Shown: positions 46,133-54,701 of the stretch, piece by piece
Layout: every line of letters starts with the position of its first letter
Numbering within the stretch: position 1 is the stretch's first letter
Assembly (NCBI RefSeq): GCF_027947595.1
Contig: NZ_CP116257.1
Coordinates: 4,402,001 to 4,466,000 of the forward strand
Direction of reading: 5' to 3'
Origin: Streptomyces lienomycini
GTDB lineage: Bacteria; Actinomycetota; Actinomycetes; Streptomycetales; Streptomycetaceae
Length of the DNA: 64,000 nucleotides
Position numbers and translations under genes: made by a program
Notes under the pieces: generated by a model
Databases searched by the model: none
Seen by the model: the letters and a program-made list of their open reading frames with translations, nothing else
Told to the model about the DNA's origin: nothing

Positions 46133-46702
46133 ATGTGGGACAAGATCAAGGACCAGGCCAAGACCTTCCAGCAGTCCCAGGGCACTCGGGGAGCGAGCGG
46201 ATCCGGGCAGGGATCCCACGGCCCCACCGCCGGCGGCAGGCCGGGTTCGTCCTCCGGCGGTTCCAAGGCCCAGCTGCTCGGGATGTTCAAGTCCCAGCTC
46301 GCCTCGGCCAAGAACGAACTCAAGAGCGGCGCCTACCGGGACGCCAGCATGGCACTGTGCGCCCTGGTGGCCGCGGCGGACGGGCAGGTGGAACCGGCGG
46401 AGCGGCAGCGCGTGGAGGAGCTGATCGTCTCCAACGAGGTGCTGCAGAACTTCCCGGCGGACCAGCTCCGTCAGCGGTTCAACCAGCATGTGGACCGGCT
46501 CCTCGCCAACTTCGAGCAGGGCAGGAGCGAGGCACTCCAGGTGATCGCGAAGGCCGCCAAGAAGCCCGAGGAGGCCCGCGCCGTCGTCCAGACCGGCATG
46601 GTCGTCGCCGGCGCCGACGGGACCTTCGAGCCGTCCGAGCAGTACGCGATCCGCGAGGCCTGCACGGCGCTCAACATCCCGCCCTCGGAGTTCGGCGTCT
46701 GA
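46133..46702 (+). CDS. TerB-family tellurite resistance protein
   Basis: 189 residues. A Gly/Ser-rich linker (about 15-40) follows a short basic N-terminus, then the TerB helical domain: AYRDASMALCALVAAADGQVEPAERQRVEELI and GMVVAGADGTFEPSEQYAIREACTALNIPPSEFG, with the paired acidic metal-binding loops DGQVEPAE and DGTFEPSE. TerB proteins bind calcium and take part in stress-resistance complexes; no other ter genes are adjacent. The exact start is uncertain, as in-frame GTG codons lie at 46118 and 46127. Confidence 0.85.
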   Translation: MWDKIKDQAKTFQQSQGTRGASGSGQGSHGPTAGGRPGSSSGGSKAQLLGMFKSQLASAKNELKSGAYRDASMALCALVAAADGQVEPAERQRVEELIVSNEVLQNFPADQLRQRFNQHVDRLLANFEQGRSEALQVIAKAAKKPEEARAVVQTGMVVAGADGTFEPSEQYAIREACTALNIPPSEFGV

Positions 46703-46709
46703 TCGCCCG

Positions 46710-47318
46710 TCAGCCCCGGCGCCGGTGCGCCGCGACTCGCTCCCGGGTCGCGCAGCGACGCGAGCAGTAACGGCGCTCGGGACCGCTGCCCCGGGCGATG
46801 AAGACGTTGCGGCAGCCGCCGGACGCGCACACCCGGCCGGGCGGGCGCTGACGGTCCCAGACCAGGACCGTCAGCGCCATGCAGGACGAGGCCAGGAACC
46901 ATTGCGGCCACGGCGCGTCGTCGTCGTGGTCGAGGTGGGGGTGCCAGGGGGCGGCGCCCCGGTGGGACGTCAGGCGGAGCGGTCCCGTGTGCGCGCCGAG
47001 GAGGCGGTTCAGCGCGTGCGCGGCCGCGTCGGCGGATTCCGCAGCGAACACCTCCCGCAGCAGGGCGGCGGCCTCGCGCATCCCGGCGAGGTCGCGCGGG
47101 GTGAGGTCGACGGGATCGTTCTCGCCGTAGGCGCGCAGCACGTCGGCGACTTGGCCCGGGTCGGGCGAGTCCCCGGCGAGGGCGTTGACGAGGGCGGCGG
47201 TGCGCCGGGCCGTGGTCAGGACGGAGTGCCTGGTGGACCAGTCGTCATGGAGAGGAGAGAGAGAAGAGAGAGGGGAGGGAGGGGGCAGAGGAGAGGCCAC
47301 CGGCCGAATGTAACGCAT
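46710..47318 (-). CDS. CGNR zinc-finger (ABATE domain) regulator
   Basis: 202 residues: an N-terminal ABATE-type helical domain (TTARRTAALVNALAG; DLTPRDLAGMREAAALLREVFAAESADAAAHALNRLLG) and a C-terminal CGNR finger (RVCASGGCRNVFIARGSGPERRYCSRRCATRERVAAHRRR) with four Cys. These are small transcription factors. The gene is divergent from a split MFS transporter with only about 38 bases between starts, so it probably controls that transporter and itself. Confidence 0.9.
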   Translation of the reverse strand: MRYIRPVASPLPPPSPLSSLSPLHDDWSTRHSVLTTARRTAALVNALAGDSPDPGQVADVLRAYGENDPVDLTPRDLAGMREAAALLREVFAAESADAAAHALNRLLGAHTGPLRLTSHRGAAPWHPHLDHDDDAPWPQWFLASSCMALTVLVWDRQRPPGRVCASGGCRNVFIARGSGPERRYCSRRCATRERVAAHRRRG

Positions 47319-47356
47319 GTTGCTGAGTTTTGAGTTACTCCCGTACCGTCTCGCCG

Positions 47357-48555
47357 GTGCCGAAGGGTTATTCGATACGGGCGTATCTGGCCGGGGCGAC
47401 GGCAGCGCGCGCCGGGGACGAGATGTCGGGGCCGGCGCTGCTGCTGGCGGGCCTCGCCCTGACCGGATCGGCGACGGAGGCGTCGTCGCTGCTCGCGGGC
47501 ATCACGGTCTCCGCCGCGATCGGCGGCCCGGTACTCGGCGCCCTCCTCGACCGGGCGTCACGGCCCGGCCGCCTCCTGGCCTGCGCGCTCGCGCTGTACG
47601 CCACGGGACTGATCGCGATCCTCCTCGGCCTGGGCCGCGTTCCGACGGCCTGCGCCGTCCTGCTCGCGGTGTTCACGGGGCTGCTGGGTCCCGCGCTCTC
47701 CGGCGGCTGGACCGCGCAGTTGCCCCGGGTGGCGGCGGGCGGCCACCTGCCCCGGGCCAACGCGCTGGACGCGATGACCTTCAGCGCGGCGAGCCTGGCC
47801 GGTCCCGCCCTGGCCGGCGGCGTGGCGGTGACCCTGGGGGCCTCCACGGCGGTCGTGGTCGCCGCGGCACTGGTGGCCGCGGCGGCGCCCGCCGCGTGGC
47901 GCCTGCCGACGCGTCCGCGGCCGGCCCCGGGGGACGGCCGGCCGCCGTGACCGGCGCGCTCGCCGCCGGGTTCCGGGTCATCGTCCGGCGCCCGCTTCTC
48001 GCCCGGGCGACGTACACCTCGGTCGTCTGCTGCGTCGCCCAGGGCATGCTGGCGGCCTGTGTCCCGCTCCTGGGCGCACGGGTTCTGGGCGCGGCCGGGC
48101 GCGGCGCCCTGCTGCTCTCCTGCGCGGCCGTCTCCGCCCTCGCGGCCAACGCCGTACTCGCCCGCCATCCGCGCGCCCTCGCCCCGGACACGGTCGTCCG
48201 GGCCTCGGCCCTGGTCCAGGCGGCGGCGTTGGCCCTGGCGGCCACCGGTCGGCCCGCGATCCTCCTGGTGGCCGCACTCGTCCTGGGCGTCGGCGAAGGC
48301 CCCCAGCTCACCGCGCTGTTCGCGGTACGGCACCGGGAGGCCCCCGATCGGCTGCGCGGCCAGATCTTCACCACCGGGGCGAGCCTCAAGGTCACCGCGT
48401 TCGCGCTGGGCGCGGCCGTCGCCGGCCCGTTGGCCACGTGGTCCCTGCCGGGCACCCTGACGGTGGCGGCGGGCACGGCGGTGGGCGCGGCGGCGGGTGC
48501 GGCGTTCGTCGGCCGCAAACCGTTTGACGGCCCTCCGCGTCCGGGGGTCGGATGA
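47357..48555 (+). pseudogene. MFS transporter split into two overlapping frames
   Basis: The first frame (GTG at 47357 to TGA at 47948-47950) encodes about 197 residues with six helices starting YSIRAYLAGATAARAGDEMSGPALLLAGLAL. The second half (GTG at 47947 to 48555) gives VTGALAAGFRVIVRRPLLARATYTSVVCC and six more helices. The TGA of the first overlaps the GTG of the second (GTGA), so the two halves could be made by coupled re-initiation as a two-piece transporter. More simply, one base has been lost in the linker after TM6. It is divergent from the CGNR regulator. Confidence 0.7.
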
Positions 48556-48560
48556 GGCCC

Positions 48561-48689
48561 ATGGGTTCAGGGTGGACGCAGCCGGCCCCACGCGACCTCG
48601 ACGACCGACTCGTGCGGCGGCTGATCGCCGAACAGTTCCCGCGGTGGGCGGGGCTGCCCGCCCGGGCGGTACTCGCCGAACCGGGCTAG
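48561..48689 (+). pseudogene. Aminoglycoside phosphotransferase remnant
   Basis: 42 codons whose text LDDRLVRRLIAEQFPRWAGL matches the N-terminal helix of the actinobacterial aminoglycoside phosphotransferase family, which normally goes on to SAGTDNAIYRLG and a kinase fold. Here it ends after RAVLAEPG with a TAG, and nothing of the kinase domain follows. Only the first exon-sized stretch of about 300 residues remains. Confidence 0.6.
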
Positions 48690-50149
48690 GGCGCGATGCC
48701 CACGCCCTCGATCCTGCTCCACGCCCGCTCCTGAGCGGCGGTCATGGCGGGCCAGGCGAGGCCGCCCGGCCGGGGCCGCACCCGCGAGGCGTACGCGGAG
48801 GGCTGGAAGCCGGGGTCGTAGAAGCAGCCCTCACCGTACGTCGCGTCGAAGGCGCTGCAGGAGGCGGCGATCGCCCGCGGGCTCGGCCTGTGCCCCGTGC
48901 GCACCCAGCTGTCCAGCGCGGAGAGGGAGTTGGCGTACTCGGAGTCACTCAGCGAGCTGTGCTCGTGCTCGTTCGTGAAGGTCTGGACGAGGTTCCCGTC
49001 CCGTCCGGCCCCCCGGAGTGTGGCGCGGTAGGCCGCCTCGTGCTCCACGAACGCCGTCGGGTCGTCGATGGCGTGCAGGGTGAGGACGGGGAGGGAGACC
49101 CTGCCGGTGAGGTCGCTGTCCCAGGACAGGTCACGGCGTGCGGTGGGGTCCGCCGAGAAGCGTGCGACGCCCGCGTTGAGCGCCTTGTCGTCGTGCGAGC
49201 CGGTGTAGCGCACACCCCGGTTGCTCCAGGGGTTCCGCCCGCCGAGCCGGTCGGTCACGATGTCCCGGAAGGTGAAGGTGGCGAACCTCAGATGTGATTC
49301 CAGGGTGCGCTCGGGGATGCCCGTGACGGCGAGGATGTCGTCCAGGTTGCGCTGCTGCGGTGCGGTCCGGTCCGCCGCTTCGGAGGCGTAGCCCGTGCAC
49401 TCCTGGAGGCGGGCGCGCAGCCCGGCGGTCGTCATCGTGGAACCGGCGCGCAGGCCCTGCCACAACGGGTACTGCGGCTCGCTCGGCCGCGGGTGGTTGT
49501 GGCAGTAGTACTGGTAGACCACCCGCAGGTCCACGCGGTAGTCGTAGCCGCGCGAACCGCCGCCGAGGACGCCGTTGGTCAGCAGCACCCCGTCGTAGGC
49601 ACCGGGGCGCCGGCCGTAGGTCTCGGCGGCCTTGGCGGCGACGTTGCCGCCCCAGGACTGGCCGTGCAGGTAGGTGCGGTCCGGGCGGCCGAAGCGGTCG
49701 GTGAACACGCGGCGCACGTTCTCGGTGTCGGCGGCGGCCATGCGGGCCCCGTAGCCGCCGCGCCGGTAGGAGGAGCCGGCCCAGGCGTATCCCTGGTCGA
49801 CCATCACCGCCCAGCGTTCCAGGTCCTCGGTGCTGCGGGCGGGGTCGGAGGTGTCGCCGAGGTCGGGGCCGCCGTGGGCGTGCACGACGAGCGAGCCGTT
49901 CCAGCGGTGGGGCACGGCCATCGTGTAGTGGGCCCCGTTCGCGTCCTGGCCGGTGTAGCAGGTGGCCTTCCCGGCGAGGGCGGGCGGGCAGTCGGCGGTC
50001 ACCGGCCGCTCGGCCGCCCGTGCGGGGGCGGCGGAGACGTTGCCGAGGGTGCCGAGGAAGACGGCGGCGAGCGCGGCGGCCACGACCGCCGGACGGCTTC
50101 TGCGGTGCATGACCCGGGCGTCGTGCGTGGCTGCTTCGGGTGTGGACAA
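48686..50149 (-). CDS. Secreted alpha/beta hydrolase
   Basis: 487 residues with a signal peptide (HRRSRPAVVAAALAAVFLG, cleaved near 44). The catalytic triad can be placed: Ser in HGQSWGGNVAAK (about 167), Asp in LHAIDDPTAF and His in TNEHEHSSLSD. Cys pairs at the N- and C-termini suggest disulfides. Sequence resembles large secreted esterases such as poly(3-hydroxyalkanoate) or feruloyl-type hydrolases, but the substrate is unknown. The likely start is TTG at 50149 with AGGAG eight bases upstream; the ATG at 50110 lacks such a site. Confidence 0.8.
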   Translation of the reverse strand: MSTPEAATHDARVMHRRSRPAVVAAALAAVFLGTLGNVSAAPARAAERPVTADCPPALAGKATCYTGQDANGAHYTMAVPHRWNGSLVVHAHGGPDLGDTSDPARSTEDLERWAVMVDQGYAWAGSSYRRGGYGARMAAADTENVRRVFTDRFGRPDRTYLHGQSWGGNVAAKAAETYGRRPGAYDGVLLTNGVLGGGSRGYDYRVDLRVVYQYYCHNHPRPSEPQYPLWQGLRAGSTMTTAGLRARLQECTGYASEAADRTAPQQRNLDDILAVTGIPERTLESHLRFATFTFRDIVTDRLGGRNPWSNRGVRYTGSHDDKALNAGVARFSADPTARRDLSWDSDLTGRVSLPVLTLHAIDDPTAFVEHEAAYRATLRGAGRDGNLVQTFTNEHEHSSLSDSEYANSLSALDSWVRTGHRPSPRAIAASCSAFDATYGEGCFYDPGFQPSAYASRVRPRPGGLAWPAMTAAQERAWSRIEGVGIAP

Positions 50150-50297
50150 GGTGCGGCTCCTGTACGTGCTCTGCTGCTGCGGTCCGGCGCGAGTCGCGCT
50201 GCGAGCAGGGATGTTAGGAACACGGCGGAGCCGGAGCCACCCCTTCCGCCGTTGCGTTCATAGTGTTCGCCCGGAAACCCTCGCCCACGGCGGCAAC

Positions 50298-50315
50298 CCC
50301 GCCTGAACGGGCGGG
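50298..50315. terminator. Hairpin after the paa operon
   Basis: CCCGCC pairs with GGCGGG over a six-base loop, 14 bases past the PaaE stop; it probably ends the paaABCDE message. Confidence 0.5.
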
Positions 50316-50328
50316 AACCGACGCCCGG

Positions 50329-51435
50329 TCAGCTGTCGTAGTCCACGGTCACCTTCTCGGAGACCGGGTACGACTGGCAGGTCAGGACATAGCCCGCGTC
50401 GACCTCGGCCGCCTCGAGCGCGTAGTTGCGGCGCATGTCGACGCTCCCGTCGGTGACCAGGGCCCGGCAGGTTCCGCAGACCCCGCCCTTGCAGGCGAAG
50501 GGCAGGTCGGGGCGGGTCTGCTGGGCGCCGTCGAGGACGGAGCGCTCCCGGGAGAGGGGGGAGGTCGTGGAGCGGCCGTCCAGGGTGACGGTGACCTCGC
50601 TGACGGGCCCCTGCGGACCGCTGTCCTCGTGACGGACCTCCCGCACGGGCTCGTCGTCGGCGAAGAACAGCTCCCGGTGGACGCGCTCCGCCGGGACGCC
50701 GAGGCCGGTCAGGACCTGCTGGGCGTCGGCGACCATGCCCTGCGGGCCGCACAGCCACCAGTGGTCGGCGGCCGGCACGTCCACCAGGGAGTCGACCAGC
50801 GCGGAGAGTCGTCCGGCGTCCAGGCGGCCGGAGAGCACCTCGGCCTCGCGGGGTTCGCGGGAGAGCACGTGGGCGAGGTGGAAGCGGGTCGGGTGGAGGT
50901 CCTTCAGGTCGGCCAGCTCGTCGGCGAACATCACCGTGTCGGTGCGGCGGTTGCCGTAGAAGAGGGTGACGGTGGAGCGGTCGTCGGCGGCGAGCACCGA
51001 CTCGGCGATGGACACCATCGGGGTGATGCCCGATCCGGCCGCGATCAGGACGTGGTGGCCGGGGGCGGTCAGGTCGGGGGTGAAGAGGCCGGTGGGCGCC
51101 ATCACTTCCACGGTGTCGCCCGGCCGCACGTCCTCGACCAGCCACGCCGAGAACAGTCCGCCCGGCACCACCCGCACCCCGATGCGCGGCGCCGAGCCGG
51201 CCGGTGCGCAGATCGAGTAGGAGCGGCGCTCGTCCCGGCCGTCCACCTCGCGCCGCAGGGTGAGCGACTGACCGGGCGCGAAGGCGAACTCGCCGGCCAG
51301 TTCGCGCGGGATCTCGAAGCTCACGGCCGCCGCGTCCGCGCACAGCCGCTCGACGGCCGCGACGCGCAGACGGTGGAAGGCGGGCCGGCGGCGGGTGCGC
51401 ACCGGGGCCGCCGGGACGGGGGCGGTCGGGGCCAT
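50329..51435 (-). CDS. paaE: Phenylacetyl-CoA epoxidase reductase PaaE
   Basis: 368 residues: FAD-binding FNR domain (RRSYSICAPAGSAPRIGVR), NAD(P) domain (IAAGSGITPMVSIAESVL; WWLCGPQGM) and a C-terminal plant-type 2Fe-2S ferredoxin (CKGGVCGTC...LTCQ, four Cys). It passes electrons from NADPH to the di-iron oxygenase PaaABCD. ATG at 51435 overlaps the paaD stop by one base and has AAGGAG six bases upstream. Confidence 0.95.
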   Translation of the reverse strand: MAPTAPVPAAPVRTRRRPAFHRLRVAAVERLCADAAAVSFEIPRELAGEFAFAPGQSLTLRREVDGRDERRSYSICAPAGSAPRIGVRVVPGGLFSAWLVEDVRPGDTVEVMAPTGLFTPDLTAPGHHVLIAAGSGITPMVSIAESVLAADDRSTVTLFYGNRRTDTVMFADELADLKDLHPTRFHLAHVLSREPREAEVLSGRLDAGRLSALVDSLVDVPAADHWWLCGPQGMVADAQQVLTGLGVPAERVHRELFFADDEPVREVRHEDSGPQGPVSEVTVTLDGRSTTSPLSRERSVLDGAQQTRPDLPFACKGGVCGTCRALVTDGSVDMRRNYALEAAEVDAGYVLTCQSYPVSEKVTVDYDS

Positions 51436-51950
51436 CAGATCTCCTTGACGTACTCGAACGGCTCGCGGCAGGCCCGGCAGCGCCACAGCGCCTTGCAGGA
51501 CGTGGCGGCGAAGCGGGAGGTCTCCTCGGTGTCCGCCGACCCGCAGCGCGGGCAGGGCACCGCGGGCCGGGTGGGCGACAGGACCAGGGAGACGGGGCCT
51601 CGGGGTGCGGCCCCCGGCGGGGCGATGCCGTGCTCGGCGAGCTTCAGGCGGCCCGACCCGGTGATCCAGTCGCTGGTCCAGGGCGGGTCCAGGACGGTGC
51701 GGATCTCGACGCGCGCGTATCCCGCCCGCCGCAGCCGCGCGGCGACGTCCGCCCGCATCTCGGCCATCGCCGGGCAGCCCGAGTAGGTGGGGGTCAGGCT
51801 CGCGACCACGGTGCCGTCCTCGCCGACCTCGACGTCGCGCAAGACGCCGAGGTCGGCGAGGGTCAGCATGGGCAGCTCGGGGTCGGGCACCTGCTCGGCG
51901 ACGTGCCGGGCGCGGTGGGCGTCCAGGAGTGCGGGGCCGCCGGTCACCAT
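51435..51950 (-). CDS. paaD: Phenylacetyl-CoA epoxidase assembly protein PaaD
   Basis: 171 residues. An N-terminal MIP18/DUF59 domain (QVPDPELPMLTLADLGVLRDVEV; TYSGCPAMAEMRADV) and a C-terminal zinc finger (CPRCGS...CKALWRCRACREPF). PaaD is needed to mature the epoxidase iron sites. GGAGG lies before ATG 51950; the gene overlaps the end of paaC. Confidence 0.93.
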   Translation of the reverse strand: MVTGGPALLDAHRARHVAEQVPDPELPMLTLADLGVLRDVEVGEDGTVVASLTPTYSGCPAMAEMRADVAARLRRAGYARVEIRTVLDPPWTSDWITGSGRLKLAEHGIAPPGAAPRGPVSLVLSPTRPAVPCPRCGSADTEETSRFAATSCKALWRCRACREPFEYVKEI

Positions 51951-52771
51951 GTCGCCTCCGGGTGGGCGCGGGCGACGCCCTGCAGCTCGGTGAGGAGCGG
52001 CGCCAGGTGTTCGGTGTGCTCGCCCGCGCGGCCGGACCCCGGCAGCGGACGGTGGACGGGGAGGGTCAGTCCGGCGGCCTCCGTGACCTGGCGCAGATCG
52101 TCGGCGACCTCGTCCCGTACGTCGTACGCCGTGTGCAGTTCGCCGAGGTAGGGGGCGACCTCGTCCAGCGCGGCGCGCGTGCGGCGGTGCGACTCTTCGG
52201 TGCCGTCGCCCAGGCGCACGCACCACTCGGCGGCGTACTGCCGGTGGTACGTCAGCTCCTTGACGCCCTTGGCGGCGACCGCCGCGAGCACCGGGTCGGG
52301 GTGGGTCTCGAGGCGCCGGAAGTGGGCCAGGCGCCAGCTGGAGAGGACCAGCAGTCGCACGACCGCGAACGCGAAGTCGCCGCCCGGGAGTTCCGCCAGG
52401 CGGATGTTGCGGAAGTCGTCGGCATCGCGGAAGTAGGCGTACGCGTCCTCGCCGCGGCCGGTGCCGTCCACCTGCCCGGCGCGGGAGTACAGCAGGCGGG
52501 CCTGGCCGAGGAGGTCGAGGCCGATGTTGGCCAGCGCCACCTCCTCCTCCAGCTCCGGGGCGCGGGTGACCCACTCGGCGAGCCGCTGGGCGCTCACCAG
52601 GGCGTCGTCGGCGAGCGCCACGCACTCGGCGGCCAGTTCACCGGCGTCGACGCCCTCGGGCACGGTGGTGTCGACGCCGTGCAGCGGGTCCTCGAAGCCG
52701 GTGCCGTAGGCCCAGCGGGTGTCGTCCTCGTGCCCCTCGGCCAGGGTGAGGTAGACGTGGTCGTCACTCAT
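51944..52771 (-). CDS. paaC: Phenylacetyl-CoA epoxidase structural subunit PaaC
   Basis: 275 residues of the ferritin-like fold that lost the metal site; it forms the PaaAC heterodimer core. Typical segments: LADDALVSAQRLAEWVTRAPELEEEVALANIGLDLLGQARLLYSRAG and KELTYHRQYAAEWCVRLGDGTEESHRR. ATG 52771 follows TAGGAG, the TAG being the paaB stop. Confidence 0.95.
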   Translation of the reverse strand: MSDDHVYLTLAEGHEDDTRWAYGTGFEDPLHGVDTTVPEGVDAGELAAECVALADDALVSAQRLAEWVTRAPELEEEVALANIGLDLLGQARLLYSRAGQVDGTGRGEDAYAYFRDADDFRNIRLAELPGGDFAFAVVRLLVLSSWRLAHFRRLETHPDPVLAAVAAKGVKELTYHRQYAAEWCVRLGDGTEESHRRTRAALDEVAPYLGELHTAYDVRDEVADDLRQVTEAAGLTLPVHRPLPGSGRAGEHTEHLAPLLTELQGVARAHPEATW

Positions 52772-52780
52772 GCCCTGCTC

Positions 52781-53092
52781 CTAGATGTGGGGGACGTCGT
52801 CGGGGATGTCGTAGAAGGTCGGATGGCGGTAGACCTTGTCGGCGCTGGGGGCGAAGAAGGGGTCCTTCTCGTCGCGGGTGGAGGCGGCGATGTGCTCGGA
52901 GCGCACCACCCAGATGCTCACGCCCTCGTTGCGCCGGGTGTAGAGGTCGCGGGCGTGGGTGAGCGCCATGGCGTCGTCGGCGGCGTGCAGCGAGCCGACG
53001 TGGACGTGGTTGAGTCCGCGCTTGCCCCGCACGAACACCTCGTACAGCGGCCAGCCCTGCTTCTCGTACGTCTGGGGCTTGTCGGCGCTCAT
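52781..53092 (-). CDS. paaB: Phenylacetyl-CoA epoxidase subunit PaaB
   Basis: 103 residues, PaaB family: [50 protein letters not shown]. It bridges PaaA and the rest of the complex. ATG 53092 overlaps the paaA stop (ATGA). Confidence 0.95.
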   Translation of the reverse strand: MSADKPQTYEKQGWPLYEVFVRGKRGLNHVHVGSLHAADDAMALTHARDLYTRRNEGVSIWVVRSEHIAASTRDEKDPFFAPSADKVYRHPTFYDIPDDVPHI

Positions 53093-54075
53093 GCCGCCGC
53101 TCCCTTCTCCGCGCGGGCGGCCTGCTTGGCGGCGTGGGCGGTGGCCGCCTCGCGCACCCAGGCGCCCTCCTCGTGAGCGGTGCGCCTCCGCTCCATCCGC
53201 CGGTCGTTGCAGGGGCCGTCGCCCTTGATGACGCGCATCAGCTCGTCCCAGTCGGGGGTGCCGAAGTCGTGGTGTCCGCTCTCCTCGTTCCAGCGCAGCT
53301 CCGGGTCGGGCAGGGTGACGCCGAGCTTCTCGGCCTGCGGGACGGTCATGTCGACGAAGCGCCGGCGCAGTTCGTCGTTGCTGTGCCGCTTGATCTTCCA
53401 GGCCATCGACCGCGCCGAGTTGGGCGAGGCGTCGTCGGGCGGGCCGAACATCATCAGGGACGGCCACCACCAGCGGTCCACCGCGTCCTGGACCATCTCG
53501 CGCTGGGCGTCGGTGCCGCGCATCATCGTCATCAGCAGCTCGTAACCCTGCCGCTGGTGGAAGGACTCCTCCTTGCAGATGCGCACCATCGCGCGCGCGT
53601 AGGGCCCGTAGGAGCTGCGGCACAGCGGCACCTGGTTGCAGATCGCGGCGCCGTCCACGAACCAGCCGATCACACCGACGTCGGCGAAGCTCAGGGTCGG
53701 GTAGTTGAAGATCGACGAGTACTTCTGCCGTCCCTCGATCAGCCGCTCGGTGAGGTCGTCGCGGTCGGCTCCGAGGGTCTCGGCCGCCGAGTACAGGTAG
53801 AGCCCGTGCCCGGCCTCGTCCTGGACCTTGGCGAACAGGATCGCCTTGCGGCGCAGCGACGGCGCCCTGGTGATCCACTCGCCCTCGGGCTGCATGCCGA
53901 TGATCTCCGAGTGCGCGTGCTGCGCGATCTGCCGGATCAGCGTCTTGCGGTAGCCGTCGGGCATCCAGTCCCGCGGCTCCACGCGCTGGTCGCGCGCGAT
54001 CGTCGCGTCGAAGTGCTCCTGGAGCCCGTCCGGCGCGTCCGGGGGCGGTGCCTCGGCGGCGTGTGTCGTGGTCAT
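53089..54075 (-). CDS. paaA: Phenylacetyl-CoA epoxidase catalytic subunit PaaA
   Basis: 328 residues of the bacterial multicomponent monooxygenase fold. Di-iron ligands sit in [13 protein letters not shown] (Glu, His) and [17 protein letters not shown] (Glu, His). It converts phenylacetyl-CoA to the 1,2-epoxide, first oxidative step of aerobic phenylacetate degradation. First gene of paaABCDE; the start at MTTTHAAEA is preceded by GGGAAG, and a PaaR-like palindrome is 17 bases upstream. Confidence 0.97.
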   Translation of the reverse strand: MTTTHAAEAPPPDAPDGLQEHFDATIARDQRVEPRDWMPDGYRKTLIRQIAQHAHSEIIGMQPEGEWITRAPSLRRKAILFAKVQDEAGHGLYLYSAAETLGADRDDLTERLIEGRQKYSSIFNYPTLSFADVGVIGWFVDGAAICNQVPLCRSSYGPYARAMVRICKEESFHQRQGYELLMTMMRGTDAQREMVQDAVDRWWWPSLMMFGPPDDASPNSARSMAWKIKRHSNDELRRRFVDMTVPQAEKLGVTLPDPELRWNEESGHHDFGTPDWDELMRVIKGDGPCNDRRMERRRTAHEEGAWVREAATAHAAKQAARAEKGAAA

Positions 54076-54091
54076 CGTCACCAGCTTCCCA

Positions 54092-54109
54092 ACCGACCAT
54101 TCGTTCGGT
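54092..54109. promoter_or_regulatory. PaaR-like operator 1
   Basis: ACCGACCATTCGTTCGGT; complement contains GAATGGTCGGT, also present in operator 2. Sits in the promoter of paaA. The form agrees with the ACCG-NN-CG-NN-CGGT motif known for the TetR-type PaaR of actinobacteria, with a four-base insertion. Confidence 0.55.
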
Positions 54110-54214
54110 ATCAGTGTGTCGCGTTTCCGTTCGCCGGGCAAGAGCCGGGGCCCCGCCGTCGCACTCTTGACAGCGCCGCCGCGTGGCTGGATTACTTGGC
54201 CGTGCCGCGAGCTA

Positions 54215-54228
54215 ACCGAATGGTCGGT
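54215..54228. promoter_or_regulatory. PaaR-like operator 2
   Basis: ACCGAATGGTCGGT, 14 bases, matches ACCG-NN-YG-NN-CGGT and lies 12 bases before paaI. Both directions of the paa cluster are thus covered by one regulator type; no paaR gene is in the window. Confidence 0.6.
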
Positions 54229-54239
54229 CGGGAGACAAG

Positions 54240-54701
54240 GTGGTGGGTACGGTGTCGCAGGCCACTGAGCAGACGCCCGCGGAGGTGATGTTCGCCGCGG
54301 ACGAGGCCTCACGGGGGCTGGGCATCGAGCTGGTCGAGCACGGCGAAGGGACCGCGGTGGCCAGGATGACCGTGACCCCGGCGATGGTCAACGGGCACCG
54401 GATCGCCCACGGCGGCTTCCTCTTCCTGCTCGCCGACACCGCCTTCGCCTGCGCCTGCAACAGCCACGGACCGGTGACGGTCGCGGCCGGCGCCGACATC
54501 GTCTTCGTCGCCCCGGCCCGCGAGGGCGACGTGCTGGTCGCCCGCGCCGAGGAGCGCGCCCGGTTCGGGCGCAGCGGCATCTACGACGTGAGCGTGTGGC
54601 GCGGCGACGAGCTGATCGCGGAGTTCCGCGGCCGCAGCCGCAGCGCCCGGGACGACACGGCGCGCGAGACGCCGGGCACGACGACGAAGGAGTCGCGATG
54701 A
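54240..54701 (+). CDS. paaI: Hotdog-fold thioesterase PaaI
   Basis: 153 residues. [26 protein letters not shown] is the PaaI core, with the catalytic Asp in LADTAF and the CoA-binding [17 protein letters not shown]. It hydrolyses dead-end phenylacetate CoA-thioesters and so frees CoA. GTG at 54240 is behind GGGAG; another GTG at 54252 is possible. Stop overlaps the paaK start (ATGA). Confidence 0.93.
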   Translation: MVGTVSQATEQTPAEVMFAADEASRGLGIELVEHGEGTAVARMTVTPAMVNGHRIAHGGFLFLLADTAFACACNSHGPVTVAAGADIVFVAPAREGDVLVARAEERARFGRSGIYDVSVWRGDELIAEFRGRSRSARDDTARETPGTTTKESR

